DNA of 64,000 bases from K189A clade bacterium (GTDB lineage Bacteria > Pseudomonadota > Gammaproteobacteria > Pseudomonadales > Azotimanducaceae), in the NCBI GenBank assembly GCA_902528515.1, contig CABZTD010000001.1, positions 1 through 64,000 of the forward strand. The letters are read 5' to 3'. The position numbers and the translations under genes were made by a program. Positions within the stretch are counted from its first letter, which is position 1; every line of letters begins with the position of its first letter. The notes below the pieces were generated by a model. It saw nothing but the letters and a program-made list of their open reading frames with translations. It made no database searches and was not told where the DNA came from. Positions 27,028 to 36,454 of the stretch are shown piece after piece.

Positions 27028-27678
27028 ATGTCTCGAAGCAGCAAAGAAAACCAAATGGGTGTTTTCGACACTATGTATAACTGCCGCGCCATGAGGCGAT
27101 TGGATAGCAGAGCGGTTCCCGGAGAATTGCTGTGCGAGTTGGTGAGCGCGGCTAATCAGGCACCTTCAGGTTCTAACACCCAGGGTGCGCGCTGGATTGT
27201 CGTTACCGACGCTGAGGTGAGACGACGTTTGGCCGATTTGAACCGTCAAGGGGTTGAAACCTATTTGGCACCGCTGATAGAAAACCCAGGTAGCCTATCG
27301 CACCAGACCAGCGATAAGCGTCAGCGCATGGTCGACGCTGTGGTATGGCAAAAAGAACACATGCACGAAATTCCAGCGCTTATAGTCGCCTGCATGGAAT
27401 TCGGCGCTCCAGCCACCAACGATATGATTGCCCGGGGTAACGGGTCCATATGGCCAGGTATTCAGAATTTACTGCTTGCCGCAAGGGCCCTAGAACTTGG
27501 AGCAGCACCAACAACTTTGGCGCTGAATGATCGCAAAGCCGTCGCCGAAGTACTGCATTTGCCGGAAACCATGGCCGCCTATGCACTGATTCCCGTCGGC
27601 TACCCTCTGGGTAAATTTGGCCCGGTCACGCGCAAACCGTTAAAGGAGATCATGCGCTTTGATCGTTGGTCGGATTAA
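27028..27678 (+). CDS. Nitroreductase family protein
   Basis: FMN-dependent NAD(P)H oxidoreductase of 216 aa. NCRAMRRLDSRAVPGELLCE followed by AANQAPSGSNTQGARWIVV gives the FMN phosphate-binding pattern, and GSIWPGIQNLLLAARALELG with LPETMAAYALIPVGYPLGKF completes the family pattern. The start could be 27028 or the internal ATG at 27055 (MGVFDTMYNCRAMRR); GGGAAGAATCTTC before 27028 favours the first. Substrate unknown: the family reduces nitroaromatics, quinones and enones. It is followed by the intron-bearing tRNA gene. Confidence 0.9.
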   Translation: MSRSSKENQMGVFDTMYNCRAMRRLDSRAVPGELLCELVSAANQAPSGSNTQGARWIVVTDAEVRRRLADLNRQGVETYLAPLIENPGSLSHQTSDKRQRMVDAVVWQKEHMHEIPALIVACMEFGAPATNDMIARGNGSIWPGIQNLLLAARALELGAAPTTLALNDRKAVAEVLHLPETMAAYALIPVGYPLGKFGPVTRKPLKEIMRFDRWSD

Positions 27679-27742
27679 GTGCAGGCCAGGCTATTTGTCA
27701 ATCAGGCATCTTGTTACAATTAAAGAGCTGTAATAGGCCTTA

Positions 27743-28068
27743 GGCTCCGTAGTTCAATGGATAGAACGATCGCCTCCTGATTAATGTTGGGTCATCGGTT
27801 TGGAAACGATCGATGAGATGCATTCAAATTCGGGGAAACCTGTACTCGTAATAAAGCTACTGGTTAACGAGCATGGCAATCCCGAGCCAAGCCAACGCTT
27901 TGTTTTAGTGTTGGAAGGTGTAGAGACTTAACGGATGCAGCCTACCGCTTGGCACCAACTAAGCCATGGCTAAGAGAAAGTCCAGACCACAAACGCCCTC
28001 GGGCGGCTGCGAAAGCAGTAGCGGGTATGAAGCGATAGATACAGGTTCGACTCCTGTCGGGGCTACCA
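27743..28068 (+). tRNA. tRNA-Arg(CCU) split by a group I intron
   Basis: Exon 1 is 27743-27778 and exon 2 is 28030-28068; joined they give a 75-nt tRNA with encoded CCA. Visible parts are the acceptor arm GGCTCCG/CGGGGCT (with a G-U first pair and one T-G pair), the D arm GTTC/GAAC, the anticodon stem ATCGC/GCGAT, the loop CTCCTAA with anticodon CCT, a 4-nt variable region and the T arm ACAGG/CCTGT with loop TTCGACT. The intron enters after the third anticodon base (position 36). The ORF track shows nothing here. Without the intron removed, the anticodon arm cannot form, so splicing is needed for AGG decoding. Confidence 0.93.
27779..28029 (+). ncRNA. Group I intron (IC3-like), no homing endonuclease ORF
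   Basis: The 251-nt intron shows the conserved core in order: P2 hairpin TCATCG/CGATGA, the P3-P4 region AAATTCGGGGAAACC, then GGCAATCCCGAGCCAAGCC, the P7 strand GGTGTAGAGACTTAACGG and its partner AAGTCCAG, and a GCGAAAGC tetraloop near the end. The upstream exon end CCT, with following GAT, can pair with GTTGGG to form P1 with the required U-G at the splice site. The last intron base is G. The core closely resembles the small Azoarcus tRNA-Ile intron and the Agrobacterium tRNA-Arg intron as I recall them. No reading frame of any length is inside. Confidence 0.92.
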
Positions 28069-28275
28069 CAGCATTTTTATGAAACTAGCCGCATATAATT
28101 TGCTTCGCTGCTCATATATTTAGACCTTCGATACCTTGAACAGATAGAAATAACACTCTATGCCCGTTCGTCCAGTCACCAACGATATTAGGTCACGGTC
28201 TCCTCTACTTGCGGATATGCAACAAAGTGATTTGGGTTGCGCTAAAACGATTTTTACGGAACAACAGGGGAAAGC

Positions 28276-29793
28276 ATGCTCAGTAAAGTGGGATACGGAT
28301 CGTGGGCAATTGCACTACACATCTACTTTTGTTCAATTTCTGCAGGAGTGCACGCGGATGGATTAAGAGTGGGTTTTGCGGAGGCCCCCATAACCCCTGA
28401 GGTAGTTGATGAATGGGTCGATGTCAACGATGACGCTCAGTTCGATCCTGAAAAAGATACCTGGAGCGACGGTAACGGCAACGGCAGATTCGATCCGGTC
28501 TGGATCGCGGGTTTCCAAAAAAAACGAGCAGCCCAGGGAGTTAAAGATGATTTGATGGCCGTTTCGGTCGTTATCGACGACGGCAATACCCGTATAGGCA
28601 TCGTAGCTGTAGATACCATCGGCTTAATGCGTAAGTTCGTCCTCGACGTTCGCCGATCACTACCCGCTGAATGGGGCATAGATTATTTGTTAGTTCATGC
28701 TACCCACAACCATGAAGGCCCCGACACTCAAGGTCTTTGGGGTCCAGGGTTATTTAGCAGCGGCGTAAATGCCGACTACATGATGAAATTAAAGCTCTCG
28801 ATCTTGGAAGTAATAGAATCTGCGGTCAAAAATTTAGAGTCCGCTAAGCTGTCTGTAGCGCGAATCAGCACCGACCCCCGAACTCCTATAAAAGATAAGC
28901 GCAAACCCATTGTCATCGACGAAGATATGCGCGCGCTTATGTTTCGCCGCCAGGACAATTCGGTTATCGGTACATTAGTCAATTTCGGTATTCATGTGGA
29001 GCTCGCTTGGGATAAGAATCTATTTCTGACCTCTGATATCGCTGGATATCTTAGGCGCGGAATCAGCGAGGGCATCTACTACGATGACGAATTGCGCATG
29101 CCTGGCATTGGTGGTGTCACCATGTGGCTGACAGGCAACATTGGAGGATTAATGACCTCCGGCCCCACCGACCCAGTCTACGACGTATTTTTACAACAGA
29201 ACATTAATGCTGCGGGTCACCAGAAGGCGCGAGCATTTGGCCATAGTTTAGCTCGCAGTTTGATAAGCGCTGCAAACCAGGGCAATTTCAAGCCCTCCCC
29301 AGCGCCTTCGTTGAAAGTTAAAACGAGCGAAATCGAACTAGGAATCGATAATTTCATGTTATCTCTTGCCACCTTGGTGGGCATAGTAGACAGCGATCCT
29401 AGATTACACTTCATCCCACCTTTCGTTCGCTACTCAAGTGAAGTTGCATATATAAAATTAGGCAACGCGACGATTACTGCTATTCCGGGGGAACTGTACC
29501 CAGAAATAGCTGTCGGTGGCATTGAAAACCCATCTGGCGCGGACTTCGAAACTGCTCCTCAAGAGGTTCCAAACCTACGCAGTCAATTGCCAGGCGAGGT
29601 CAATTTAATGGTAAACCTGGCAAACGACGCCATCGGCTACATCATTCCGAGAAGCGAGTGGGACGATGCCACCCCGTGGATATATGGCGAGGAAGAAGAA
29701 ACCTACGGCGAAATCGTTTCGTTGGGCCCTGACACTGGACCTGATATCCATCGAGCCGTTTTAGATTTAGTGAAAAGTGCGCCGCAAAAATAA
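28276..29793 (+). CDS. Exported neutral/alkaline ceramidase-like protein
   Basis: A 505-aa protein with an N-terminal hydrophobic segment (AIALHIYFCSISAGVHADG), probably a signal peptide. The fold is read as the ceramidase N-terminal domain family from LRVGFAEAPITPEVVDEW at the start of the mature part, the metal-site-like LLVHATHNHEGPDTQGLWGP, and the late ITAIPGELYPEIAVGG. An aspartate-rich insert, DVNDDAQFDPEKDTWSDGNG, looks like a calcium loop. Ceramide or another amide may be the substrate; the family contains many proteins of unknown activity. The start has AACAGGGGAAAGC before it. It is flanked by the tRNA gene and by a convergent molybdoenzyme gene. Confidence 0.75.
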   Translation: MLSKVGYGSWAIALHIYFCSISAGVHADGLRVGFAEAPITPEVVDEWVDVNDDAQFDPEKDTWSDGNGNGRFDPVWIAGFQKKRAAQGVKDDLMAVSVVIDDGNTRIGIVAVDTIGLMRKFVLDVRRSLPAEWGIDYLLVHATHNHEGPDTQGLWGPGLFSSGVNADYMMKLKLSILEVIESAVKNLESAKLSVARISTDPRTPIKDKRKPIVIDEDMRALMFRRQDNSVIGTLVNFGIHVELAWDKNLFLTSDIAGYLRRGISEGIYYDDELRMPGIGGVTMWLTGNIGGLMTSGPTDPVYDVFLQQNINAAGHQKARAFGHSLARSLISAANQGNFKPSPAPSLKVKTSEIELGIDNFMLSLATLVGIVDSDPRLHFIPPFVRYSSEVAYIKLGNATITAIPGELYPEIAVGGIENPSGADFETAPQEVPNLRSQLPGEVNLMVNLANDAIGYIIPRSEWDDATPWIYGEEEETYGEIVSLGPDTGPDIHRAVLDLVKSAPQK

Positions 29794-29963
29794 GCGCGAA
29801 ATCTTCAGGCACCGGAAAACATTCAAAAAAATCAAGATAACCTCTTGCCCTGCTTATTTACTTTTTGATTTTTTACCGGGGTTTTCTTTAGGCCGCCTCA
29901 GGGGCCTTGAAATAGGAGTCTAGGTGTAATACAACAGCGGCCCTGACCACAGGTTATTTCATA

Positions 29964-32207
29964 TCACGAACGATACTTCTCTACTTGAACCAAGCATGTT
30001 TGCGCACTGGGCCCTTGGGCCAGATGAGATGTGCCCTTGTCTCTAGTGAGAACATTTGGATTCCCATTAAGTTCGATACCAGTAACCGGACAGGGTTTGA
30101 ACCAAGCACCAGTTGGCAGCGACACCGTGTCTCGTCGCATTCGAGCATTCAGAGCAAGTCCTGCCAAGCACGCCCCCCTAGGGTTGAACACACGAACCAC
30201 ATCCCCGGCTTTGAGATTCCGCTCTTTCGCCGCTTCAGGGTGCATCGTAATCACTTCATGGCCTTCGATTTTGCTCGCTTGGCTATGAGCGCTATGGTCG
30301 AACTGGCTGTGTAAGCGATTTTTGGGTTGGGGTGAAAGCAGATGCAAAGGAAAAGCGTCTCGATCTAGCTCTAGCCACTCTAAGGGCGTCATCCAAACCG
30401 CTTGTCCTGGACAATCTAGGTAATCGAAGCTTGCCACGGTCTCCGAGAAAAGCTCTAACTTGCCGGACGGCGTTGCCAACGGGAAATGCGCCGGATTTTC
30501 CCGAAAATTCGCGAGCCAGTCGCGCACGCGTGGCTCGTGAGGCAATTGATATACCCCCTGAGACTCCCAATCCTCAAAAGAAGGCAGCTCGAAGCCTTGG
30601 CCCTGGGCCATTACCTGAGAACGCTGCCAGATGTCTTCTATCCACTCACGCTCGCTTTTATTTTCTGTGAAGGCGTCCTCGAATCCGAGCACCGCTGCGA
30701 GGCCAGCGAATATCTCATGATCCGAGCGCGCTTCGTGCTGCGGCTGTATCGCTTGCTGCATAAAGTGAGCGTAGGGATCGTGGCTAGATGCACAAATATC
30801 GTTACGCTCTAGAGAAGTGGTCGCCGGAAAGACGATATCGGCCCATTGGGCGATAGGTGTCCACCAAGGCTCATTGACGATCACGGTATCAGGTTTGCGC
30901 CATGCTGAGACTAGTCTGTTGAGATCCTGGTGATGATGAAATGGGTTACCGCCAGCCCAGTAAATTGCCTTGATCACGGGATAGGTGATCGCTCGACCAT
31001 CGTATTGGACATCATCACCTGGGTGAAGAAGCATGTCAGAGATACGCGCGACAGGAATAGCGAAGCCTGTAGGGTTTCGGCCCTTTGGAAATGTTGCCCA
31101 GTTAAATCTTTTGTATTCTGAGCCAACAAATGCCTCAGCACTGTAGCCAAAGCCAAAACCACCGCCGGGCAATCCGACTTGACCTAGCATTGAGGCTAAA
31201 GTGGCAAGCATCCAGTAAGGTTGTTCTCCATGATCGCCACGTTGCAACGACCATGCCGCAGCTACAAACGTTCGTTTACTTGCCATTCTGCAGGCCAACG
31301 CAACTATGTCTTCAGCGGCCAAACCACAAATTGAAGATGCCCACCGAGGGGTCTTAGCAATTCCATCGGATCTGCCGAGCAAATAATCTTTTACCTTTGA
31401 ATAACCTACACAGTGGCTATCCAGAAATCTGGTGTCTGCCAAATTCTGAGTTTCTAGAACATGAGCAATGCCGAGCATAAGAGCAACATCAGTGCCAGGC
31501 AGCGGCGCTAGCCAAGTGGCACCGAGACTCGCCTCAGTGTCGTCAGCGATGGGCGAGATACTGACAAATTCAGTACCGGCCTTATGCGCTCGATCGAGAT
31601 CAAGAGCAGTGCGGTGCTCGGTAACGCCGCCATATGCCACTTGAGCATTTCTCTTGGGCAATCCGCCAAAGGCGACGAAGAGCTGGGTATGGTCAATGAT
31701 GTTTTGCAGTGTCGTCTGTTGCAACTCCATCTGTGGCCAGGGCGCTACAACGTGGGGAAGAATTACCTGAGCGGCCGCCGTGCTGTAGGAATTCATAGCG
31801 CGCGTGCATCCGCCCATTAGATTTAAAAATCGATGAAGTTGCGATTGTGCATGGTGGAACCGACCCGCGCTTGCCCACCCGTAAGAACCACCAAATATCG
31901 ACGTGTTACCGTGTTCGTCCGCTACTCGACGAAGCTCGTTAGCCGCCATTTCTAACGCCTCATCCCAAGGCACGTCGAAAAATTCGTCGCTACCTCGGCG
32001 GCAGCGCTGTCGATCGCCGCCCTCAAGCCACCCTTTGCGAACAGATGGTCGTTTTATGCGTTCCCCATGCTGAATGCCATCAAGGAGAACGTTGCCAATT
32101 TCTGAGGGCTCTGGATCTTCATCAACCCCGCTGACGCCAACGATACGCCCATCCTCTACCTCGATGTTGTAAACCCCCCATTGAGTCGCGTTGCGATAGC
32201 GTTTCAT
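29964..32207 (-). CDS. Molybdopterin-dependent S/N-oxide reductase, BisC/TorZ-like
   Basis: DMSO-reductase family enzyme of 747 aa. FGGSYGWASAGRFHHAQSQL and NSYSTAAAQVILPHVV are very near those of biotin sulfoxide and TMAO reductases, and the serine in STAAAQ would ligate molybdenum. No N-terminal Fe-S cysteine cluster is present, as in BisC. There is no Tat or Sec signal (MKRYRNATQWGVYNIEVEDG), so it is cytosolic, like BisC. Its start overlaps the stop of the upstream outer-membrane protein gene by 4 bp. A repair role for oxidised biotin or methionine is the family's typical job and is inference here. Confidence 0.87.
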   Translation of the reverse strand: MKRYRNATQWGVYNIEVEDGRIVGVSGVDEDPEPSEIGNVLLDGIQHGERIKRPSVRKGWLEGGDRQRCRRGSDEFFDVPWDEALEMAANELRRVADEHGNTSIFGGSYGWASAGRFHHAQSQLHRFLNLMGGCTRAMNSYSTAAAQVILPHVVAPWPQMELQQTTLQNIIDHTQLFVAFGGLPKRNAQVAYGGVTEHRTALDLDRAHKAGTEFVSISPIADDTEASLGATWLAPLPGTDVALMLGIAHVLETQNLADTRFLDSHCVGYSKVKDYLLGRSDGIAKTPRWASSICGLAAEDIVALACRMASKRTFVAAAWSLQRGDHGEQPYWMLATLASMLGQVGLPGGGFGFGYSAEAFVGSEYKRFNWATFPKGRNPTGFAIPVARISDMLLHPGDDVQYDGRAITYPVIKAIYWAGGNPFHHHQDLNRLVSAWRKPDTVIVNEPWWTPIAQWADIVFPATTSLERNDICASSHDPYAHFMQQAIQPQHEARSDHEIFAGLAAVLGFEDAFTENKSEREWIEDIWQRSQVMAQGQGFELPSFEDWESQGVYQLPHEPRVRDWLANFRENPAHFPLATPSGKLELFSETVASFDYLDCPGQAVWMTPLEWLELDRDAFPLHLLSPQPKNRLHSQFDHSAHSQASKIEGHEVITMHPEAAKERNLKAGDVVRVFNPRGACLAGLALNARMRRDTVSLPTGAWFKPCPVTGIELNGNPNVLTRDKGTSHLAQGPSAQTCLVQVEKYRS

Positions 32208-35200
32208 GATCCGAAGCGATACCTGAGCTTTATCGTAAGCTGCTCAGCCAAAGGATCTCTTAGCGCGTCGGTAAAAAGACTATCGAAAGAATCGCTTACG
32301 CTCTCCTGCCGACCATTCAGCGTGTACACTACGTACAGATCTGAAAGCGGCGCAATCTGCCATCGATATCGAAGCTGCAGAGATAAGTTGGAAAGAGCAA
32401 AATCCTCACTTCTGGCGATACTGTCATTCACCGCCGTCAAGGGGTCACCATTGACCTGCAGCTGGTAATTCGCTCGGCGCTTTGCGCGTATCGCAACCCA
32501 TTGTGTGGACAGTTTGATCTGATGATTTACAGCAGGAAAGTATTCAAGCTGGAACCGAGGCCGCCACTCGTTTGTTTGATAAGTCGCAAAATTAATACCA
32601 TCCCGCCACAATAACCAACCGGCCCGATCGACAAATCCAATGCCAATTCCCAAGTTTAAATTGTCTCGAGGACGCCAGTTCGCACCGACCGCCGCCGCAA
32701 CCTGCGCACCGGACAGCTGCTCATCTTCTCGGTAAAAATTTATTTCATAGCTAAAGGGTTTAGCTCGGTCCGTTTGATATTTGCCTTTTAATCGGCTGCG
32801 ATCTCCCAAGCGATAAGTGCCGTTACCTCTACTTTCAAAGTCTTCATCACGCGCTGGGAAAAAAGCTGCACTAAGCTCGACCTTAGATTGATCAAAAAGG
32901 TCTACCTTAGAGTCGACACCAATCGCTTTTCGAACATACTCCCCTACCGAATTTCGCTCTAAACGAAACCAGTAGCCCACGTAGCTTTTTCGGTAGCGGT
33001 TTGAAGTTGATCGATTAATCTCGTATCGACCGTTGGCGCCACGCAAATTATTGCGTCGAAGATACCCTAGGTCATTAATATTAAGGTCTTGATCATAGTG
33101 AGAGTAACCAATGCGTAATCTCCTCCCTTTACCAAAATCTCGCCCAATATCCACAAATCCACCAAATCCATCGCGACGCTCATCCGCTGATGAGAATAAA
33201 AACTGACCATCTACCTTCCATTCTCCCCTCGCAGTTAGGTAGTGGTAATCAACACCATGTGCTTGCGTCTCTTGGTCAGGGTGACTGGTTAGAGTAGAGA
33301 GCAAGCCTATAGCTCGATAATCGCCTGCCTTCGTCTTATCCTCATAGAGAGCTCTGGCAACACCATATTCTGTCCCTTCTTGCTCGAATCTCTGACCATC
33401 AGCCTCATACGAGACCTGGTCCTCAAAAGCGCCAAGAATTCCATACCGCAGAGCTCCAATCGAGCCAACTGTTTTCAATGCTCCCTCGAGTTCCACAGGC
33501 TTTTGACGCTCCAGGTCGCTAAGCCGGATTCCATCGGGTAATTCCGGATCTCGCCCTATCCCGCCAATACGACGAGTATTGAGGAGTGTTGTGGGTTTAC
33601 CTCCCTCAGCTCGCGGGGTTGCAGTAAATACCTCAATGCCTTCTTGAAAAAACAAACGTTTTTCTGGGAAAAAAGTCTCGAAAGCTCCCAAATTAACAAC
33701 GACGTCGTCGCTTTCTACAGAGCCAAAGTCTGGCTTAAATGCTGCTGTTGCCTGGAAATTCGTGGATGGTCGCCAAAACAAATCGGCCCCAATCTTGTTA
33801 CTGACATCGCCTCGAACAAAATCATTCGTTGACGAGAGGTATGGAAAGACACTCCAGTTCTGAACTGGAGCCACGCCATCGAGCATCAGAGGCTGCATTC
33901 GCGACATAAACAGGGGTTGCGTTCTCGGCAAGGCCGGAAGACTCCAATCCTCATCAAGGTGAGCAACTTTGCGAGATAGATATACCTTAATCGTACGCTG
34001 ACCAGCGTTTTGTGGCATGGCAACTTGAGACCAAGGTAGGAAAAACTCGGCACTCCAACCCGTTTTAGTAAGCTGGGTGCCCGAATACCAAGCCCCGTCC
34101 CAATCCCTGCTGAACTGGCGCTCCGGAAGCAACGTCCCATCAGATTGACTTCCGCCGAGCGCGACAGTCATCCAATAACCGTAGCGACCTTCACCTGAAG
34201 TATCGAGATACACCCCGACGCTGTCCCTTCGAACATAGGAATCACGGCTTGATAAGCGACGAACCAGCGTTTCGGCTGGTTGCTCCATATCGATGCCAAC
34301 ATAAAGCCCTTTTTGGGTGTAGAAAGCTTTTACCAACGTGCGATAGGCGGGCTTGGCAAAGGTATCGGGATCGTCCACCAAAAAATTGTCAGCGCCCGGC
34401 AGCGATGCCCAAATTGTTTCTTGGAGCCTGCCATCAACAGCAAATCCTTCTGGAACAGTCTCACGCCGGGGCAATGTCACGGGCATATCCAGTGAGAATT
34501 CTAGGATTTTTTCTGGTGAATATGCTGGTACTGCGTCTTTGCTTGTGTTCTTTTTTTGGGGTTCTGAATTGGGCGGAAGCTTGGGGCGGGTTTGGTTGAG
34601 AGACACGGCTAGATTTAGATGCTCGAAGGGCGGCGCTCTGGCCTCGCGCCGAAGCTTATTAAGCTGATAGCCCTCAGGCGCAGTTTCGGGAATTAGCGGT
34701 ATGGAATTTTGAATTGGCGCGTTGTTTTCTGGGGCGAAAGTGTCTTCCGTGCCGAGATCTATATTCTCATCAAACTCAAGCTCATCATCCCACTCGTCAT
34801 ACCAGTCGCGGTCCCAATCGCTCCCTGAAGAACTGGCCTCATAGCCCGATAAATCTCCAGATAACAGCGATTCCCTCGAGCTCGATGCTTCATCCAGATT
34901 AGATGCGCGTTGCTTCAATGCTTGGGGGCCGTCGCTCCAAATCCAGCCTGCGTTCAGGCCATTAGCGGACAATGTCTTTTGCGCCCTTTTAGCCTCTCTT
35001 TGGGTCAGATATGGACCTGCCATGACGCGAAAAAAATAACCCTTATCTGTTCGCGCGCCGTATATGGCGAAAGCTTGTTCACTCCTTGCCTGTGTTTTGA
35101 TCAGAGCAGACTCAGCACTGTCCCGATTCTTGAAGCTGGCAACGGAGATCCAATATTCGGCTGCCGCAATGACCGGCGCAAAGACGCCAAGTAGGAACAC

Positions 35201-35221
35201 TAAGAAGCTTTGGAATTTCAT
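32204..35221 (-). CDS. SPOR-domain / CBM9-like / DUF5916 outer-membrane protein
   Basis: A 1005-aa exported protein with three parts. A signal peptide (FQSFLVFLLGVFAPVIAAAE) leads into a SPOR-type domain at about 23-95 (YWISVASFKNRDSAESALIK, FFRVMAGPYLTQREAKRAQK). An acidic linker (DEWDDELEFDENIDLG) follows to about 240. A sugar-binding-like CBM9 domain then appears (VDGRLQETIWASLPGADNF, WSAEFFLPWSQVAMP), and from about 450 a DUF5916 beta-barrel region (FFPEKRLFFQEGIEVFTATP and many alternating aromatic strands). SPOR domains bind peptidoglycan stripped of stem peptides; joining one to DUF5916 is unusual. It is co-translated with the molybdoenzyme gene downstream. Confidence 0.83.
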   Translation of the reverse strand: MKFQSFLVFLLGVFAPVIAAAEYWISVASFKNRDSAESALIKTQARSEQAFAIYGARTDKGYFFRVMAGPYLTQREAKRAQKTLSANGLNAGWIWSDGPQALKQRASNLDEASSSRESLLSGDLSGYEASSSGSDWDRDWYDEWDDELEFDENIDLGTEDTFAPENNAPIQNSIPLIPETAPEGYQLNKLRREARAPPFEHLNLAVSLNQTRPKLPPNSEPQKKNTSKDAVPAYSPEKILEFSLDMPVTLPRRETVPEGFAVDGRLQETIWASLPGADNFLVDDPDTFAKPAYRTLVKAFYTQKGLYVGIDMEQPAETLVRRLSSRDSYVRRDSVGVYLDTSGEGRYGYWMTVALGGSQSDGTLLPERQFSRDWDGAWYSGTQLTKTGWSAEFFLPWSQVAMPQNAGQRTIKVYLSRKVAHLDEDWSLPALPRTQPLFMSRMQPLMLDGVAPVQNWSVFPYLSSTNDFVRGDVSNKIGADLFWRPSTNFQATAAFKPDFGSVESDDVVVNLGAFETFFPEKRLFFQEGIEVFTATPRAEGGKPTTLLNTRRIGGIGRDPELPDGIRLSDLERQKPVELEGALKTVGSIGALRYGILGAFEDQVSYEADGQRFEQEGTEYGVARALYEDKTKAGDYRAIGLLSTLTSHPDQETQAHGVDYHYLTARGEWKVDGQFLFSSADERRDGFGGFVDIGRDFGKGRRLRIGYSHYDQDLNINDLGYLRRNNLRGANGRYEINRSTSNRYRKSYVGYWFRLERNSVGEYVRKAIGVDSKVDLFDQSKVELSAAFFPARDEDFESRGNGTYRLGDRSRLKGKYQTDRAKPFSYEINFYREDEQLSGAQVAAAVGANWRPRDNLNLGIGIGFVDRAGWLLWRDGINFATYQTNEWRPRFQLEYFPAVNHQIKLSTQWVAIRAKRRANYQLQVNGDPLTAVNDSIARSEDFALSNLSLQLRYRWQIAPLSDLYVVYTLNGRQESVSDSFDSLFTDALRDPLAEQLTIKLRYRFGS

Positions 35222-35280
35222 ATTGGACCGATTTATTCAGCCGGGGAATGTTAACAGTGCCCCGCGCAAAGAGCTAACTC

Positions 35281-36414
35281 TTAGCTTCCTACCAGCATGA
35301 TCATCAAGCCCGCAGCGACAGCGGATCCAATCACTCCCGCAACATTTGGACCCATGGCATGCATCAGCAAGTAATTTTGCGAGTTCGCTTCGAGACCAAC
35401 TTTGTTTACGACTCGAGCCGCCATAGGAACCGCACTTACCCCAGCCGCACCGATGAGTGGGTTAATTGGGCTAGAGGACAAATGGTTCATTAGCTTTGCC
35501 ATAAGCACACCACTAGCAGTGCCAATGGCGAAAGCGAACATGCCTAGCACAAGAATCCCAAGGGTTTGCATGGTCAAAAAAATCTCTGCCTGTAGCTTTG
35601 AGCCAACCCCCAATCCGAGCATTATGGTAACGATATTAATCAGCGCATTTCGCGTGGTATCTGCCAATCTATCCACCACCCCACATTCACGCATGAGATT
35701 GCCGAAACAAAACATTCCCAACAAAGGAGCAGCTGAGGGCAACAAAAACGCGACCAGCAGTAGCAGCAAAAGCGGAAAAATGATCTTTTCTAGTTGACTG
35801 ACTTCACGGAGCTGCACCATTTCGATTGCCCGCTCTCGCTCACTTGTCAAAGCTCGCATAATCGGCGGCTGAATAATCGGTACAAGCGCCATATACGAGT
35901 ATGCTGCAATCGCAATGGCTCCCAGCAGCTCAGGAGCTAGCTTGCCAGCAACAAAGATCGCCGTAGGACCGTCCGCACCGCCAATGATGCCTATGGCGGC
36001 AGCTTGGTTCATAGAAAAATCCATCCAACCTAGACTGCTTATCGCGACGGCTCCAAGCAGCGTCGCAAAAATACCAAACTGAGCGGCGGCCCCTAACATA
36101 AATGTTTTGGGATTCGCCAGTACAGGACCAAAATCGGTCATGGCGCCTACCCCCATAAAAATCAGAAGCGGAAAGGCCCCAGTTTCAATTCCGATCATAT
36201 AAATCAGGTGTAACAATCCATCACCAGTAGCAATTTCGACGCCTGGAATATTGCTTAGCAACCCCCCAAACCCAATCGTCACCAGCAGCAAAGGCTCGAA
36301 CTTCTTTGCAACGGCCAGGTAGAATAACAAAAGGCTGATTGCAATCATGGCAGCCTGACCGTAGCTTATTTGGGCTAGTCCAGACCCTGCCCAAAGTTGT
36401 TCAAACAATTCCAA
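35281..36414 (-). CDS. oadB: Sodium-translocating decarboxylase beta subunit (OadB)
   Basis: Membrane subunit that couples decarboxylation of a carboxybiotin to Na+ export. The 377-aa product has about ten hydrophobic segments and the family motifs [40 protein letters not shown] (the sodium-site region), [17 protein letters not shown] and the ending [19 protein letters not shown]. Order on the minus strand is oadG-oadA-oadB, with 40 bp between oadA and oadB. The length is nearer to the shorter beta subunits of the family. Confidence 0.93.
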   Translation of the reverse strand: MELFEQLWAGSGLAQISYGQAAMIAISLLLFYLAVAKKFEPLLLVTIGFGGLLSNIPGVEIATGDGLLHLIYMIGIETGAFPLLIFMGVGAMTDFGPVLANPKTFMLGAAAQFGIFATLLGAVAISSLGWMDFSMNQAAAIGIIGGADGPTAIFVAGKLAPELLGAIAIAAYSYMALVPIIQPPIMRALTSERERAIEMVQLREVSQLEKIIFPLLLLLLVAFLLPSAAPLLGMFCFGNLMRECGVVDRLADTTRNALINIVTIMLGLGVGSKLQAEIFLTMQTLGILVLGMFAFAIGTASGVLMAKLMNHLSSSPINPLIGAAGVSAVPMAARVVNKVGLEANSQNYLLMHAMGPNVAGVIGSAVAAGLMIMLVGS

Positions 36415-36454
36415 GTCGCTGCTCCGTTATTAGGATTTCTACTGGCGCATCACC

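Noticed and set aside
28160-28366. 68-aa plus-strand ORF before the ceramidase-like gene
   Set aside because: It overlaps the start of that gene in another frame and has no protein-like pattern.
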